From the NCBI RefSeq assembly GCF_036516575.1, contig NZ_DATBTY010000040.1:62001-126000 (forward strand): a DNA stretch of 64,000 nt, read 5' to 3'. Of the stretch, positions 51,961 through 61,051 are shown piece after piece. How positions within the stretch are numbered: the stretch's first letter is position 1; the number at the start of each line of letters is the position of its first letter. Below the pieces are notes generated by a model. It was not told the origin of the DNA. It saw only the letters and a program-made list of their open reading frames with translations, and did not search any database. The position numbers were made by a program, and so were the translations under genes. Origin of the DNA: Cerasibacillus sp036516575 (GTDB lineage: Bacteria > Bacillota > Bacilli > Bacillales > Amphibacillaceae).

Positions 51961-52101
51961 GATCCAACACCTTCTCAAGAAGATATCCATGTGACAAGGC
52001 GACTCGTTGAATCAGGTAAAATTGTTGGCATTGAACTTCTAGACCATTTAATAATCGGAGACCGTAAATTTGTCTCATTAAAAGAGAAAGGCTACTTATA
52101 G
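51961..52101 (+). CDS. radC: DNA repair protein RadC, exon 2
   Basis: Codons 184-229 of RadC: DPTPSQEDIHVTRRL to EKGYL and TAG. It begins with the Asp of the metal motif, the residue right after the intron. The frame is continuous with exon 1 and intact, so the gene should be functional after splicing. An open frame running in from 51919 into this exon includes 42 nt of intron and is not a separate gene. Confidence 0.9.
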   Translation, partial: DPTPSQEDIHVTRRLVESGKIVGIELLDHLIIGDRKFVSLKEKGYL

Positions 52102-52150
52102 CACTATCAATTTTTGTTGTTTTTTCGTATAATTAAATAGACAGATTTTA

Positions 52151-52197
52151 ATAGCGCCACTTTCCACGTTATGAAATTGGCGCTTCTTAGATTTTTT
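52151..52197 (+). terminator. Terminator after radC
   Basis: AGCGCCA (52153-52159) pairs with TGGCGCT (52178-52184), followed by TCTTAGATTTTTT. Confidence 0.7.
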
Positions 52198-52280
52198 AAA
52201 TAACGATTTTGTAAAATCTAATCGTTCATGTTAATAGAATAAGCGATACAGTTGTGTTGAATATGGAGAGGGAGATTGGA

Positions 52281-53321
52281 TTGGGTTTATTTAACTTTTC
52301 ACAAGATGTTGCGATTGATTTAGGTACAGCGAATACACTCGTATTTATTAAAGGAAAGGGAATCGTTGTACGTGAACCTTCCGTTATCGCTAAAAATATT
52401 GAAACCGGTGCAATAGAAGCAGTCGGTAATGATGCCAAGCATATGATTGGAAGGACACCGGGAACAATTACAGTTATTCGCCCAATGAAAGAAGGTGTGA
52501 TTGCGGATTTCGAAACGACAGCTTTAATGTTAAAATATTATTTAAAGAAGGCTATGCGCAAACGATCTAGTTTTGCTGGGAAGCCGAATGTAATGGTCTG
52601 TGTTCCATCCGGTATTACAATGGTAGAAGAACGTGCAGTTATTGATGCAGCTAAACAAGCAGGTGCTAAAGATGCTTTTCCTATTGCAGAGCCTTTTGCA
52701 GCGGCAGTAGGTGCGGGTTTACCTGTATGGGAACCAACAGGAAGTATGATTGTTGATATTGGTGGTGGGACAACAGAAGTTGCTGTAATTTCATTGGGGG
52801 GTATTGTTACGAGCCGTTCAATCCGTGTTGCAGGAAATAACATGGATCAAGCGATTATTCAGCATATTCGCCAAACGTATAGTCTAATGATTGGCGAAAG
52901 TTCAGCCGAATCATTAAAACTATCCATCGGCTCCGCACAAAAAACAGATGAAAATGAAGCCGTTGAAGTCCGTGGTCGTGATCTATTAACAGGTTTGCCG
53001 AAGACAATTTCAATTACGACTAATGAGATTACTGATGCATTAAAAGAAACCATCGATGCAATTATCGATGCTGTTAAAGTGACACTTGAGAGGACGCCAC
53101 CTGAATTAGCAGCAGATATTATGAATCGCGGTATCGTATTATCTGGTGGAGGCTCTTTATTAAAAAATATTGATCGTGTCATAAGTGATGAGACAAAAAT
53201 ACCCGTATTTGCAACTGAAGATCCGTTAGATAGTGTTGCTAATGGAACAGGGAAATCTTTAGATTACATTCAACATTTTCGTTCGCAGCCGAGTGTATCC
53301 TCTCATCCAACCCTAGAATAA
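52281..53321 (+). CDS. mreB: Rod shape-determining protein MreB
   Basis: 346 aa. Actin-like protein that guides lateral wall synthesis. It begins LGLFNFSQDVAIDLGTANTL; the phosphate 1 motif DLGTANT, phosphate 2 VDIGGGTTEVAV and adenosine motif GIVLSGGGSLL are present, as is the membrane-binding amphipathic N-terminus. TTG 52281, 6 nt after GGGAG, fits homologues starting MGxFNFSQ; upstream in-frame starts (52254, 52263) overlap this site. mreB-mreC-mreD-minC-minD order as in B. subtilis. Confidence 0.95.
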   Translation: MGLFNFSQDVAIDLGTANTLVFIKGKGIVVREPSVIAKNIETGAIEAVGNDAKHMIGRTPGTITVIRPMKEGVIADFETTALMLKYYLKKAMRKRSSFAGKPNVMVCVPSGITMVEERAVIDAAKQAGAKDAFPIAEPFAAAVGAGLPVWEPTGSMIVDIGGGTTEVAVISLGGIVTSRSIRVAGNNMDQAIIQHIRQTYSLMIGESSAESLKLSIGSAQKTDENEAVEVRGRDLLTGLPKTISITTNEITDALKETIDAIIDAVKVTLERTPPELAADIMNRGIVLSGGGSLLKNIDRVISDETKIPVFATEDPLDSVANGTGKSLDYIQHFRSQPSVSSHPTLE

Positions 53322-53334
53322 GTAGGTGTTCGTT

Positions 53335-54222
53335 TTGCATTTTTTACGTAAAAAAAGATTATTTATCATTTTAATAGGTATGATTATTCTTGTCGTATTA
53401 ATCGGTTACTCATTAAGTAATCGTGGGAATTTGTCGAAACCCGAGAAAATGATTCATGATACTGTTGGCTGGTTCCAAAGTATCGTTCATAAACCGATTA
53501 ATTATATGAGTAATGTCGTAAGTAATATTGGTGAGATGAAAAACATGTATGAAGAGAACCAACTGCTAAAGGAGAAGTTGGCTGAATATAAAAGACTTAT
53601 TTATGATGTACAACAATTAAAAGTAGAAAATGAAGAGTTAAGAAAATTAGTTGATAAACCTGATTCAATCAGGGATTATCGTGCCATCCAAGCGACGGTC
53701 ATAGCCCGTTCGCCAGAAAGATGGCTTGAACAAGTAACGATTGATCAAGGTGAAAAAGCGGGGGTAAAACGTAATATGGCAGTGATAACACCAGATGGAA
53801 TGATTGGTAAGATTTCCGCTACATCTGACCATACAGCCACCGTTCAACTATTAACAGGTTTTGATCAATTTAATCGTATATCAGCTACTGTTTCACGTAA
53901 AAACAAAAAAGGTATTTTTGGATTAATTGAAGAGTATGATGAGAAAACCGAGTCTTTAATCTTTCGGATTATCGATGAATCAGATAAAGATTTAAAGAAA
54001 GGTGAACTTGTTGTTTCATCTGGATTGGGTGGTGTTTTCCCAGCTGGACTTCCGATTGGTACGGTAACAGAAGTTGGTCTAGATCAATACGGTTTAACGC
54101 GCACAGCACATGTGAAACCTGCAGCGAATATGCATGAAATAAACAATGTGATTGTAGTCGATCGAAACTTGCCAATGCCTGAAGAAGAAAAAAAGGCTAA
54201 AAAGAAGGAGGATAAGGAATGA
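53335..54222 (+). CDS. mreC: Rod shape-determining protein MreC
   Basis: 295 aa. One N-terminal membrane helix (about 8-26), a coiled coil (about 60-105: LLKEKLAEYKRLIYDVQQLK) and the extracytoplasmic beta domain (VTIDQGEKAGVKRNMAVITPDG, VSSGLGGVFPAGLPIGTV). It links MreB to penicillin-binding proteins. TTG 53335 is preferred after TAGGTG; GTG 53326 overlaps that site. mreD overlaps by 4 bp (ATGA). Confidence 0.93.
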   Translation: MHFLRKKRLFIILIGMIILVVLIGYSLSNRGNLSKPEKMIHDTVGWFQSIVHKPINYMSNVVSNIGEMKNMYEENQLLKEKLAEYKRLIYDVQQLKVENEELRKLVDKPDSIRDYRAIQATVIARSPERWLEQVTIDQGEKAGVKRNMAVITPDGMIGKISATSDHTATVQLLTGFDQFNRISATVSRKNKKGIFGLIEEYDEKTESLIFRIIDESDKDLKKGELVVSSGLGGVFPAGLPIGTVTEVGLDQYGLTRTAHVKPAANMHEINNVIVVDRNLPMPEEEKKAKKKEDKE

Positions 54223-54755
54223 TACGCTTTTATATTCCTCTCATCCTCTTTTCTTTCATGGTATTAGAAGGTGTATCATTAAAGTTATTACCGAATCGAC
54301 TCGTACATGCTGATTTTATCCTTATTCCGCATTGGGTTTTTATTTTTCTGATTTGTGTTGTGATATTCTTTGAAAGAGAAGAAGAGTATGCTTCTATTTA
54401 CTATGCTGTTATATTTGGGCTTATGATTGACATTGTCTATACTGATATACTTGGGGTGTATATGTTTACATATGCGATAACAATTTATATGATAAAAGGG
54501 ATATCCCGATTGCTACAAGATAATTTATTATCAGCTATTATATTCAGTGTAGTGGGTATAGTGATGATGGAAGTGATCATTCAGTTGATTTATATTGTCA
54601 TCGGTGTGATACAAATTCAATGGAAAGATTATGTATCGCTACGCCTATTACCTACCATCATGGCAAATATTGTATTTCTATTGATTATCTATCCATTTGT
54701 AGCAAAATGGTTATCTAACTGGAAAGTCAGAATAGAAAAAGAAACGGTATCATAA
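54219..54755 (+). CDS. mreD: Rod shape-determining protein MreD
   Basis: 178 aa with about five to six membrane helices. Third component of the MreBCD elongation complex. Its start is coupled to the mreC stop in ATGA, with AAGGAGGATAAGG upstream. Weak primary conservation is usual; position makes the call firm. Confidence 0.92.
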   Translation: MIRFYIPLILFSFMVLEGVSLKLLPNRLVHADFILIPHWVFIFLICVVIFFEREEEYASIYYAVIFGLMIDIVYTDILGVYMFTYAITIYMIKGISRLLQDNLLSAIIFSVVGIVMMEVIIQLIYIVIGVIQIQWKDYVSLRLLPTIMANIVFLLIIYPFVAKWLSNWKVRIEKETVS

Positions 54756-54797
54756 ATGGAACACTGGCAGATGTATTCTGTTGGGTGAGGTGACTAT

Positions 54798-55490
54798 ATG
54801 AAACTAGAACAGAAGAAACAGTTGATTACAATAAAAGGGACAGAAGAAGGACTAACTATTTTCATGGATGACTTATGTTCCTTCGATGAATTGGTTGTTG
54901 AATTAGAAGAGAAGATAACGACAGTAAAGCCGAAACAAGGAGAACCGGTTATTTCTGTTAAGGTACAACTTGGAAACCGCTATTTATCTCATGAACATAC
55001 AGAAGAAATAAGAAACATTATCGAAAAAGGTGATTATTTTACGGTCGAAATGTTTGATTCTGCAGTCATTCATAAGGAAGAAATGGAGAAATGGCAAGAA
55101 AATCAAGATATAAAAGTGTATCGACGTGTCGTAAGGTCTGGACAAGTATTACAAGTTAAAGGTGACGTGTTATTGATCGGGGATGTTAACCCTGGTGGGA
55201 AAGTTGTTTCAACAGGTGATGTGTATGTTTTAGGGCGGTTAAATGGTGTAGCACATGCAGGGGTTAAAGGAAATAAACATGCAATCATTGCTGCTTCTTA
55301 TATGAAGCCAACACAATTACGCATCGCCAATTATATTAGCCGGGCACCTGATTATGAGTCAGACGGTGTTTATATGGAATGTGGATTTATTGACTCTGAG
55401 CAAGATAAAATTATGATTGATCGTCTGCAACAGTTGACACGACAGCGTAGGGACTTGAAGGAACTTGAAAGGAGAATGCAAAATGGGTGA
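54798..55490 (+). CDS. minC: Septum site-determining protein MinC
   Basis: 230 aa. Division inhibitor that blocks FtsZ polymerisation at poles. The C-terminal beta-helix domain is clear (VKGDVLLIGDVNPGGKVVSTG, then YVLGRLNGVAHAG), binding MinD. GTGAGGTGAC precedes ATG 54798. minD starts 8 bp before its stop. Confidence 0.95.
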   Translation: MKLEQKKQLITIKGTEEGLTIFMDDLCSFDELVVELEEKITTVKPKQGEPVISVKVQLGNRYLSHEHTEEIRNIIEKGDYFTVEMFDSAVIHKEEMEKWQENQDIKVYRRVVRSGQVLQVKGDVLLIGDVNPGGKVVSTGDVYVLGRLNGVAHAGVKGNKHAIIAASYMKPTQLRIANYISRAPDYESDGVYMECGFIDSEQDKIMIDRLQQLTRQRRDLKELERRMQNG

Positions 55491-56280
55491 AGCAATCGTT
55501 GTAACATCCGGAAAAGGTGGAGTTGGTAAGACAACAACCTCGGCAAATATCGGTACAGCTTTAGCTTTAATGGACAAAAAAGTTTGCTTAATTGATACAG
55601 ATATTGGATTAAGAAACCTTGATGTTATTATGGGATTGGAAAATCGAATTATTTTTGATATTGTTGATGTCATCGAAGGGCGATGTAAGTTAAACCAAGC
55701 ACTTGTAAAAGATAAACGATTTGATGACTTAACGCTATTACCAGCATCTCAAACAAGCGATAAATCAGCGATTACTGAGTCGGGGATGGTTCAAATTGTC
55801 AATGAATTAAAACAGACATATGACTATATCATTATTGACTGTCCTGCAGGAATCGAACAAGGTTTTAAAAACGCGGTTGCTGGTGCAGACAAAGCAATAG
55901 TTGTTACAACACCTGAAATGTCTAGTGTACGTGATGCTGATCGTATTATCGGATTGTTGGAACAAGAAGACATTGAACCTCCTCATCTTGTTATTAATCG
56001 TATCCGTAATCATATGATGAAAAATGGTGACATGCTTGATATCGATGAAATTGTACAAATTTTATCAATCGATCTAATCGGTATTGTATTAGATGACGAC
56101 GAAGTGATCAAAGCGTCAAATAATGGCGAGCCGATTGCCTTACAATCAAAACCGAAGTCAGCGATTGCTTATCGAAACATTGCCAGAAGAATTCTCGGTG
56201 AGAGTGTACCCTTACAATCATTAGATGAAGAAAAAGGCTTATTTCAAAAAATGAAACATTTTTTCGGCATGGGGTCATAA
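55483..56280 (+). CDS. minD: Septum site-determining protein MinD
   Basis: 265 aa. Membrane-associated ATPase that recruits MinC. Deviant Walker A GKGGVGKTTTSANIG (about residue 10), DTDIGLRNLDVIMG, and DCPAGIEQG as Walker B. The C-terminal amphipathic helix (LFQKMKHFFGM) is the membrane targeting sequence. AAAGGAGA precedes ATG 55483, within minC. Confidence 0.96.
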   Translation: MGEAIVVTSGKGGVGKTTTSANIGTALALMDKKVCLIDTDIGLRNLDVIMGLENRIIFDIVDVIEGRCKLNQALVKDKRFDDLTLLPASQTSDKSAITESGMVQIVNELKQTYDYIIIDCPAGIEQGFKNAVAGADKAIVVTTPEMSSVRDADRIIGLLEQEDIEPPHLVINRIRNHMMKNGDMLDIDEIVQILSIDLIGIVLDDDEVIKASNNGEPIALQSKPKSAIAYRNIARRILGESVPLQSLDEEKGLFQKMKHFFGMGS

Positions 56281-56291
56281 AACATTTTGTT

Positions 56292-56327
56292 GGATAAAGA
56301 ACAGGTTGTTGTTCTTTATCCTTTTTT
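56292..56327 (+). terminator. Terminator after minD
   Basis: GGATAAAGAAC (56292-56302) pairs perfectly with GTTCTTTATCC (56311-56321), then TTTTTT. Confidence 0.92.
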
Positions 56328-56340
56328 AATGCTTTCACAA

Positions 56341-56369
56341 TCATAACTTGTATTCTGCCTCATACATAT
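56341..56369 (+). promoter_or_regulatory. Candidate sigma-E promoter of spoIVFAB
   Basis: TCATAAC (56341-56347), 13 bp, CATACATAT (56361-56369). Sigma-E consensus is roughly ATA-like -35 and CATAnnnT. B. subtilis spoIVF is sigma-E dependent. Confidence 0.4.
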
Positions 56370-56400
56370 ATACAAACTGTAATAAAGGATTGTGAGGCAG

Positions 56401-57165
56401 ATGAATAGAGATATTAGAAATGTTCGCAAGGCGATTAATAAGCGAAAAAGTCTACGGAAACCAGCTACAGTAACTAGTGAGAAAGAAGTGTGGAAAGAAA
56501 TAGACCCATTCCCTCAGGAAGATGAAAAGCATGGCTTTTATAAAATGTTTCCAGATGTAACGAAGAGAACGCAAAAAGAAGGAACGTCAGCACCCTTTGT
56601 AATTAAAGGTGTGTTATCAATTGTTCTGTTTTTTGGTGCAGCATTTATTTTACAATCCGAATCGAATCGCTTCTTAACGATGAAAGAATGGACAAGGTCT
56701 GTTTTACAAGATGAGTTTCCTTTTGCAAAAGTGAATCAATGGTACCAAGAAACATTTGGCAATCCTTTCTTGTTTTCTTACGAGAAAGCAATAACAGATC
56801 AGGCCGATGTTGCCTTGCCGGTCAGTGGGAATATCAAGGAATCATTTGCAACTAATGGAAAGGGTGTATTAATTGCGCCTGAACATGAGGAAACGGTAGC
56901 TGCATTAAAAGCTGGTGTGATTATATTTGCTGGTAATGACCGTTCAACAGATAAAACAGTCGTTATCCAACATGCTGATGGGAGCCATACGACTTATGGA
57001 TTTTTAAGTTCGTTAGACGTCCATCTCTATCAATCCGTGCAAGAGAAAGAAAGGATAGGTACATTTACACCATCAAAAGAGAGTGAGCATGTGTATTTTT
57101 CAGTTGAAAAAAATAATCGCTATCTTGATCCATTACAGGTGATTCATATTGATGAAGAGAGATAA
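56401..57165 (+). CDS. spoIVFA: Stage IV sporulation protein FA
   Basis: 254 aa: basic N-terminus, one membrane helix (about 66-85: GVLSIVLFFGAAFIL), then an M23-like (LytM-type) C-terminal domain (ATNGKGVLIAPEHEETVAALKAG, VVIQHADGSHTTYGFL) that lacks the HxH metal site of active peptidases. It holds and inhibits the SpoIVFB protease with BofA; cleavage by SpoIVB releases it. ATG 56401 is preferred over GTG 56392; AAAGGA lies at 56384-56389. It overlaps spoIVFB by 14 bp. Confidence 0.9.
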   Translation: MNRDIRNVRKAINKRKSLRKPATVTSEKEVWKEIDPFPQEDEKHGFYKMFPDVTKRTQKEGTSAPFVIKGVLSIVLFFGAAFILQSESNRFLTMKEWTRSVLQDEFPFAKVNQWYQETFGNPFLFSYEKAITDQADVALPVSGNIKESFATNGKGVLIAPEHEETVAALKAGVIIFAGNDRSTDKTVVIQHADGSHTTYGFLSSLDVHLYQSVQEKERIGTFTPSKESEHVYFSVEKNNRYLDPLQVIHIDEER

Positions 57166-58003
57166 GCAATATCCTACTATTTACGTTCATCCCTTTCTAT
57201 TCTTATTAATTGGTATTTCCTTTGTGACCGGAACGTTTATTTCGTTGTTTATTATCTTAAGCATTGTCGTGATTCATGAATTAGGTCATGTTATCATGGC
57301 TATGTTCTTCAAATGGCGTGTACGTCGAATCATGTTTTGGATATTTGGTGGTGTTATGGAAACGGATGAGCATGGGACAAGACCCTTGCATGAAGAATTA
57401 TTAGTGACACTAGCAGGCCCATTTCAGCATGTCTTTATTTATATCCTATATTATGTTTTATATGGCCTAGCTTTGTTACCGGATTCTATTTTAGCGATGC
57501 TTTTTTTCTATAATACAGTTATTTTAGCCTTTAATTTATTACCGATATGGCCTCTTGATGGTGGCAAACTTTTATTATTTGGTTTGGCTCTATTTTTCCC
57601 TTTTCGAAAGGCATACCACCAAGTGTTGGTATGGTCTGTTTTTGCCTGTATAATTGGATTACTTACTTTGTTAATCATTTATCCCTTACATTTAACATTG
57701 TTATTCCTTATTATTTTTTTATTACTAGAGAATATATCTGAATGGCGGGGACGATATTATGTTTTTATGCGATTTTTATTGAATCGTTATAAAAGAGATT
57801 GCACATTTAAAAAAACAAAGGCACTTATCGTTAATAATAGTGTGCGATTAATCGATATATTTCATCTGTTTCATCGTGATAAAAAACATATTGTGTACGT
57901 TATTTTTCCGGGAGATACAAAAAAGGTCCTAAATGAATCTGACTGTCTAAGGTATTATTTTCAAAAAAAGTATATTTATCAACCGATTGGTGACTTTGTC
58001 TGA
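57152..58003 (+). CDS. spoIVFB: Intramembrane metalloprotease SpoIVFB
   Basis: 283 aa. Site-2-type protease that cleaves pro-sigma-K in the mother cell. Zinc motif HELGH in VVIHELGHVIMAM (about residue 43) and the third ligand in LLPIWPLDGGKLL (about 137). Six membrane helices, and a C-terminal cytosolic region like a CBS domain (VRLIDIFHLFHRDKKHIVYVI). AGGTGAT lies 7 nt before ATG 57152. Confidence 0.94.
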   Translation: MKRDKQYPTIYVHPFLFLLIGISFVTGTFISLFIILSIVVIHELGHVIMAMFFKWRVRRIMFWIFGGVMETDEHGTRPLHEELLVTLAGPFQHVFIYILYYVLYGLALLPDSILAMLFFYNTVILAFNLLPIWPLDGGKLLLFGLALFFPFRKAYHQVLVWSVFACIIGLLTLLIIYPLHLTLLFLIIFLLLENISEWRGRYYVFMRFLLNRYKRDCTFKKTKALIVNNSVRLIDIFHLFHRDKKHIVYVIFPGDTKKVLNESDCLRYYFQKKYIYQPIGDFV

Positions 58004-58011
58004 AAAAAGTA

Positions 58012-58041
58012 TTGACAAGTTTTATATAAATATGGTAACAT
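58012..58041 (+). promoter_or_regulatory. rplU promoter
   Basis: TTGACA (58012-58017) and TAACAT (58036-58041) with an 18-bp spacer. Confidence 0.7.
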
Positions 58042-58047
58042 TTATTT

Positions 58048-58140
58048 GTTAAACGTAGCACCAGTGCTACAACCGCTCAGAACAGGTTTGAAAACCGTGA
58101 AGGTACCTGTATGGCGAGTCTTAGTCTTAGGGAGGTGCAT
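58048..58140 (+). promoter_or_regulatory. L21 ribosomal protein leader
   Basis: The leader between the promoter and rplU contains GTAGCACCAGTGCTAC (hairpin), CAGGTTTGAAAACCGTG and AAGGTACCTGTATGG. These match the layout of the L21 leader found before rplU-ysxB-rpmA in Bacilli, thought to bind L21 for feedback control. An open frame starting at 58111 within it is not the gene. Confidence 0.8.
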
Positions 58141-58143
58141 TTC

Positions 58144-58452
58144 ATGTACGCAATTATTGAAACAGGTGGCAAACAAGTTAAAGTTGTTGAAGGTCAAGAA
58201 ATTTATGTGGAAAAAGTTTCTGCTGATGTAGATGAAACAGTTACTTTTGATAAAGTATTGTTTGTAGGTGGCGATGATGTAAAGGTTGGTTCTCCGTATG
58301 TTGAAGGAGCAACTGTTACAGCAAAAGTTGAAAAACAAGGTCGCCAAAAGAAAATCAGAGTTTTCAAATACAAGGCAAAGAAAAACTACAAACGTACACA
58401 AGGTCATCGTCAACCTTATACTAAACTAGTAGTTGAAAAGATTAGTCTATAA
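58144..58452 (+). CDS. rplU: 50S ribosomal protein L21
   Basis: 102 aa. Begins MYAIIETGGKQVKV, with GRQKKIRVFKYKAKKNY and RTQGHRQPYTKL near the end, the L21 signature. GGGAGGTG precedes ATG 58144. Confidence 0.98.
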   Translation: MYAIIETGGKQVKVVEGQEIYVEKVSADVDETVTFDKVLFVGGDDVKVGSPYVEGATVTAKVEKQGRQKKIRVFKYKAKKNYKRTQGHRQPYTKLVVEKISL

Positions 58453-58481
58453 GGTATTAATGACAGTAAAGGATTATTTCC

Positions 58482-58811
58482 ATGATTAACGTTTATGTTT
58501 TTCGAAAACAAAATGCTATCACAGCTTTTGAACTGTCTGGACATGCAGAAAGTGGACCATACGGACATGATTTAGTATGTGCTGCGGTTTCTGCTGTATC
58601 ATTTGGTGCAGTAAATGCTGTGAGTGAATTATGTCAAATAGATCTTGATATAGACCAAGGTGAAGAAGGAGGCTACCTTCGTGTTGCATTGCCTTCCCAT
58701 CTTGAACAATCAACGAAGGAAAAGGCAATGCTCTTACTAGAGGGTATGGTCGTTTCCCTTGAAACAATCGAACGTGATTACGGTGAATTTATTAAGATAC
58801 ATTACAAATGA
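58482..58811 (+). CDS. prp: Ribosomal-processing cysteine protease Prp
   Basis: 109 aa. Prp removes the N-terminal extension of L27. The catalytic His and Cys are in FELSGHAESGPYGHDLVCAA (His about 22, Cys about 34). Between rplU and rpmA as in B. subtilis (ysxB). AAAGGA lies 9 nt before ATG 58482; its stop overlaps the rpmA ribosome binding site. Confidence 0.95.
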   Translation: MINVYVFRKQNAITAFELSGHAESGPYGHDLVCAAVSAVSFGAVNAVSELCQIDLDIDQGEEGGYLRVALPSHLEQSTKEKAMLLLEGMVVSLETIERDYGEFIKIHYK

Positions 58812-58824
58812 GGAGGTGCTGGTT

Positions 58825-59115
58825 ATGTTGCGTTTAGATTTACAATTCTTCGCTACTAAAAAAGGAGTCGGAAGCTCACGTAACGGTCGTGACTCTAAAG
58901 CAAAACGTTTAGGCTCTAAACGTGGAGACGGTCAATTTGTTACTGGTGGTTCGATTCTTTACCGTCAACGTGGAACAAAGATCTACCCTGGAGAGAACGT
59001 AGGACGTGGGGGAGATGACACTTTGTTTGCTAAAGTTGATGGTGTCGTACGTTTTGAGCGTTACGGACGTGATCGTAAAAAAGTTAGTGTATACCCAGTA
59101 GCCATTGAAGCTTAA
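58825..59115 (+). CDS. rpmA: 50S ribosomal protein L27
   Basis: 96 aa. It begins MLRLDLQFFATKKGVGSSRN: the first nine residues are the extension that Prp cleaves between Ala and Thr. GAGGAGGTG precedes ATG 58825. An upstream in-frame start at 58759 lies in prp and is ignored. Confidence 0.97.
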   Translation: MLRLDLQFFATKKGVGSSRNGRDSKAKRLGSKRGDGQFVTGGSILYRQRGTKIYPGENVGRGGDDTLFAKVDGVVRFERYGRDRKKVSVYPVAIEA

Positions 59116-59124
59116 TGTATTAAT

Positions 59125-59159
59125 AAAACCCTAGCCTAATGTTCAGGCTAGGGTTTTTT
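59125..59159 (+). terminator. Terminator after rpmA
   Basis: AAAACCCTAGCC pairs perfectly with GGCTAGGGTTTT, then TT. Confidence 0.92.
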
Positions 59160-59226
59160 AATGTTAGGGTATCGTTATACAACATTATTTGTTATAATTT
59201 TCTTCAAGTGGTAAGGGAGTGACAGT

Positions 59227-59745
59227 ATGGAACAAAAAATCATTCAGTTCATCCAATATCGACGACATGAGTTAATGAATCAGCTACAAATGATACAGGG
59301 ATATATCCAATTGAAAAAATTAGATTTAGCAATTGACAAAATTGGGGAAGTCGTTGAAGATTATGAACAGGAACGCCGTTTGTTTTATTTACGTATTCCT
59401 AAATTTACATGGTGGTTATTTACCTTACCATTAGAGGAAAACTGGTATCCATTAACATATGAAATAAGTAACTTTTCCCAAACGATTGAACATCTTGATG
59501 AAACAATACTTTTGAAAAGTCAGGAGATTATCGGAAAATTATTAACATGTATACACCATACACAAGTTTCTGAAGGCAAGATAAATTTAATCGAAGACGG
59601 GGAAGATATGATAATACATGTCGATTTACATGGAGATTTTTCCTTGCTTAAAGAGCGTCATTTTGATATGCAGGAAGTGTCGTATACGGTAAAAAAAGAC
59701 AAGATGACAGCAATCTATTCGGTTGCATTACATAAAAAGGTGTGA
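59227..59745 (+). CDS. spo0B: Sporulation initiation phosphotransferase Spo0B
   Basis: 172 aa; B. subtilis Spo0B is 192, with a longer N-terminus. The phosphorelay His is in YRRHELMNQLQMIQGY (His14), on the first helix of the dimer bundle; the C-terminal half is a degenerate kinase-like domain. Spo0B passes phosphate from Spo0F to Spo0A. GTAAGGGAG lies before ATG 59227. rpmA-spo0B-obg is the B. subtilis order; obg begins 5 bp after its stop. Confidence 0.88.
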   Translation: MEQKIIQFIQYRRHELMNQLQMIQGYIQLKKLDLAIDKIGEVVEDYEQERRLFYLRIPKFTWWLFTLPLEENWYPLTYEISNFSQTIEHLDETILLKSQEIIGKLLTCIHHTQVSEGKINLIEDGEDMIIHVDLHGDFSLLKERHFDMQEVSYTVKKDKMTAIYSVALHKKV

Positions 59746-59750
59746 AAATT

Positions 59751-61031
59751 ATGTTTGTTGATCAAGTGAGTATATATGTTAAAGCTGGTGATGGTGGAAA
59801 CGGTATTGTCGCATTTCGAAGAGAAAAATACGTCCCTATGGGGGGACCAGCAGGCGGTGATGGCGGTAGAGGTGGCGATGTTGTTTTTCAAGTTGATGAA
59901 GGCTTAAATACATTAATGGACTTTAGGTATAATCGCCATTTTAAAGCGAAACGTGGTGAAAATGGTATGAGCAAAAACAAGCATGGTAAAGATGCTGAAC
60001 CACTAATCGTTCCCGTTCCACCGGGAACAACAGTGCTTGATGAAGAAACAAATGAACCGATTGCTGATTTAACAGAACATGGGCAAAAAGCCGTGATTGC
60101 TCGTGGCGGACGTGGTGGACGCGGGAATGTTAAATTTGCTTCACCACGTGATCCAGCGCCGAATATTGCTGAAAATGGTGAACCTGGTGAGGAATTACAA
60201 GTAAAAGTCGAGTTAAAAGTTATAGCGGATGTTGGTTTAGTTGGATTTCCAAGTGTGGGGAAGTCGACATTGCTATCGGTTGTTAGTGCTGCCAAGCCTA
60301 AAATAGCTGATTATCATTTTACAACATTAGCGCCTAATCTAGGTGTTGTTGAAACAAAAGATCATCGTACATTTGTCATGGCTGATTTGCCGGGCTTAAT
60401 TGAGGGAGCGCATGAAGGCGTAGGGTTAGGCCATCAATTTCTTCGTCATGTTGAAAGAACTCGTGTCCTTATTCACGTCATCGATATGTCTGGACTTGAA
60501 GGAAGAGATCCATTTGCAGACTATAAGCAAATCAATGCCGAGTTAAAAGCCTATGATGAAACATTAATAGAGCGTCCACAAATCATCGCGGCGAATAAAA
60601 TGGATATGCCAGGTGCAGAGGACAACTTAGCCGTATTTAAAGAGCAAATAGGTGATGATGTACCAATTTACCCAATCTCAGGTATGACGCGTAAAGGGGT
60701 AAATGAATTGTTATATGCTACAGCAGACCTGCTTGAGCGTATTCCAAAACAAAAACCGATTGAGGAGAGTTCGGAAGAAAAAGTTATTTACCGCCATAAA
60801 GAAAAAGAAACACCGTTTGAAGTGACAAGAGATGTTGATGGTGCACTTCTTGTGACAGGTGATAAAATTGAACGCCTGTTCAAAATGACTGATTTTACAA
60901 GAGAAGAAGCGGTTCGTCGCTTTGCACGGCAAATGCGAACGATGGGGGTTGACAGCGCATTAAGAGAAAAAGGTGCTACAGATGGTGACACCGTCCGTAT
61001 ATTAGGCTATGAATTTGAATTTATTGATTAA
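59751..61031 (+). CDS. obg: GTPase Obg
   Basis: 426 aa (B. subtilis 428). Glycine-rich Obg fold at the N-terminus (GGDGGNGIVAF, GPAGGDGGRGGDV), G domain with GFPSVGKST (about 165), DLPGLIEGAHEGVGLG, ANKMDMP, and a C-terminal OCT domain (about 345-426). Essential for ribosome assembly and linked to stress and sporulation signals. ATG 59751 follows AAAAGGTGTGA; homologues start MFVDQV. Confidence 0.97.
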   Translation: MFVDQVSIYVKAGDGGNGIVAFRREKYVPMGGPAGGDGGRGGDVVFQVDEGLNTLMDFRYNRHFKAKRGENGMSKNKHGKDAEPLIVPVPPGTTVLDEETNEPIADLTEHGQKAVIARGGRGGRGNVKFASPRDPAPNIAENGEPGEELQVKVELKVIADVGLVGFPSVGKSTLLSVVSAAKPKIADYHFTTLAPNLGVVETKDHRTFVMADLPGLIEGAHEGVGLGHQFLRHVERTRVLIHVIDMSGLEGRDPFADYKQINAELKAYDETLIERPQIIAANKMDMPGAEDNLAVFKEQIGDDVPIYPISGMTRKGVNELLYATADLLERIPKQKPIEESSEEKVIYRHKEKETPFEVTRDVDGALLVTGDKIERLFKMTDFTREEAVRRFARQMRTMGVDSALREKGATDGDTVRILGYEFEFID

Positions 61032-61051
61032 GATTAATGGGGGGAGTGTGT

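Noticed and set aside
49871..52101. radC as a pseudogene
   Set aside because: The break is exactly a group II intron with intact domain V, branch A and matching EBS/IBS, and the exons join in frame to full length.
51919..52101. Separate 60-aa gene after the intron protein
   Set aside because: It is the last bases of the intron plus radC exon 2 read in frame.
59888..60295. 135-aa minus-strand frame within obg
   Set aside because: Antisense shadow of the glycine-rich Obg fold, with no independent start signals.
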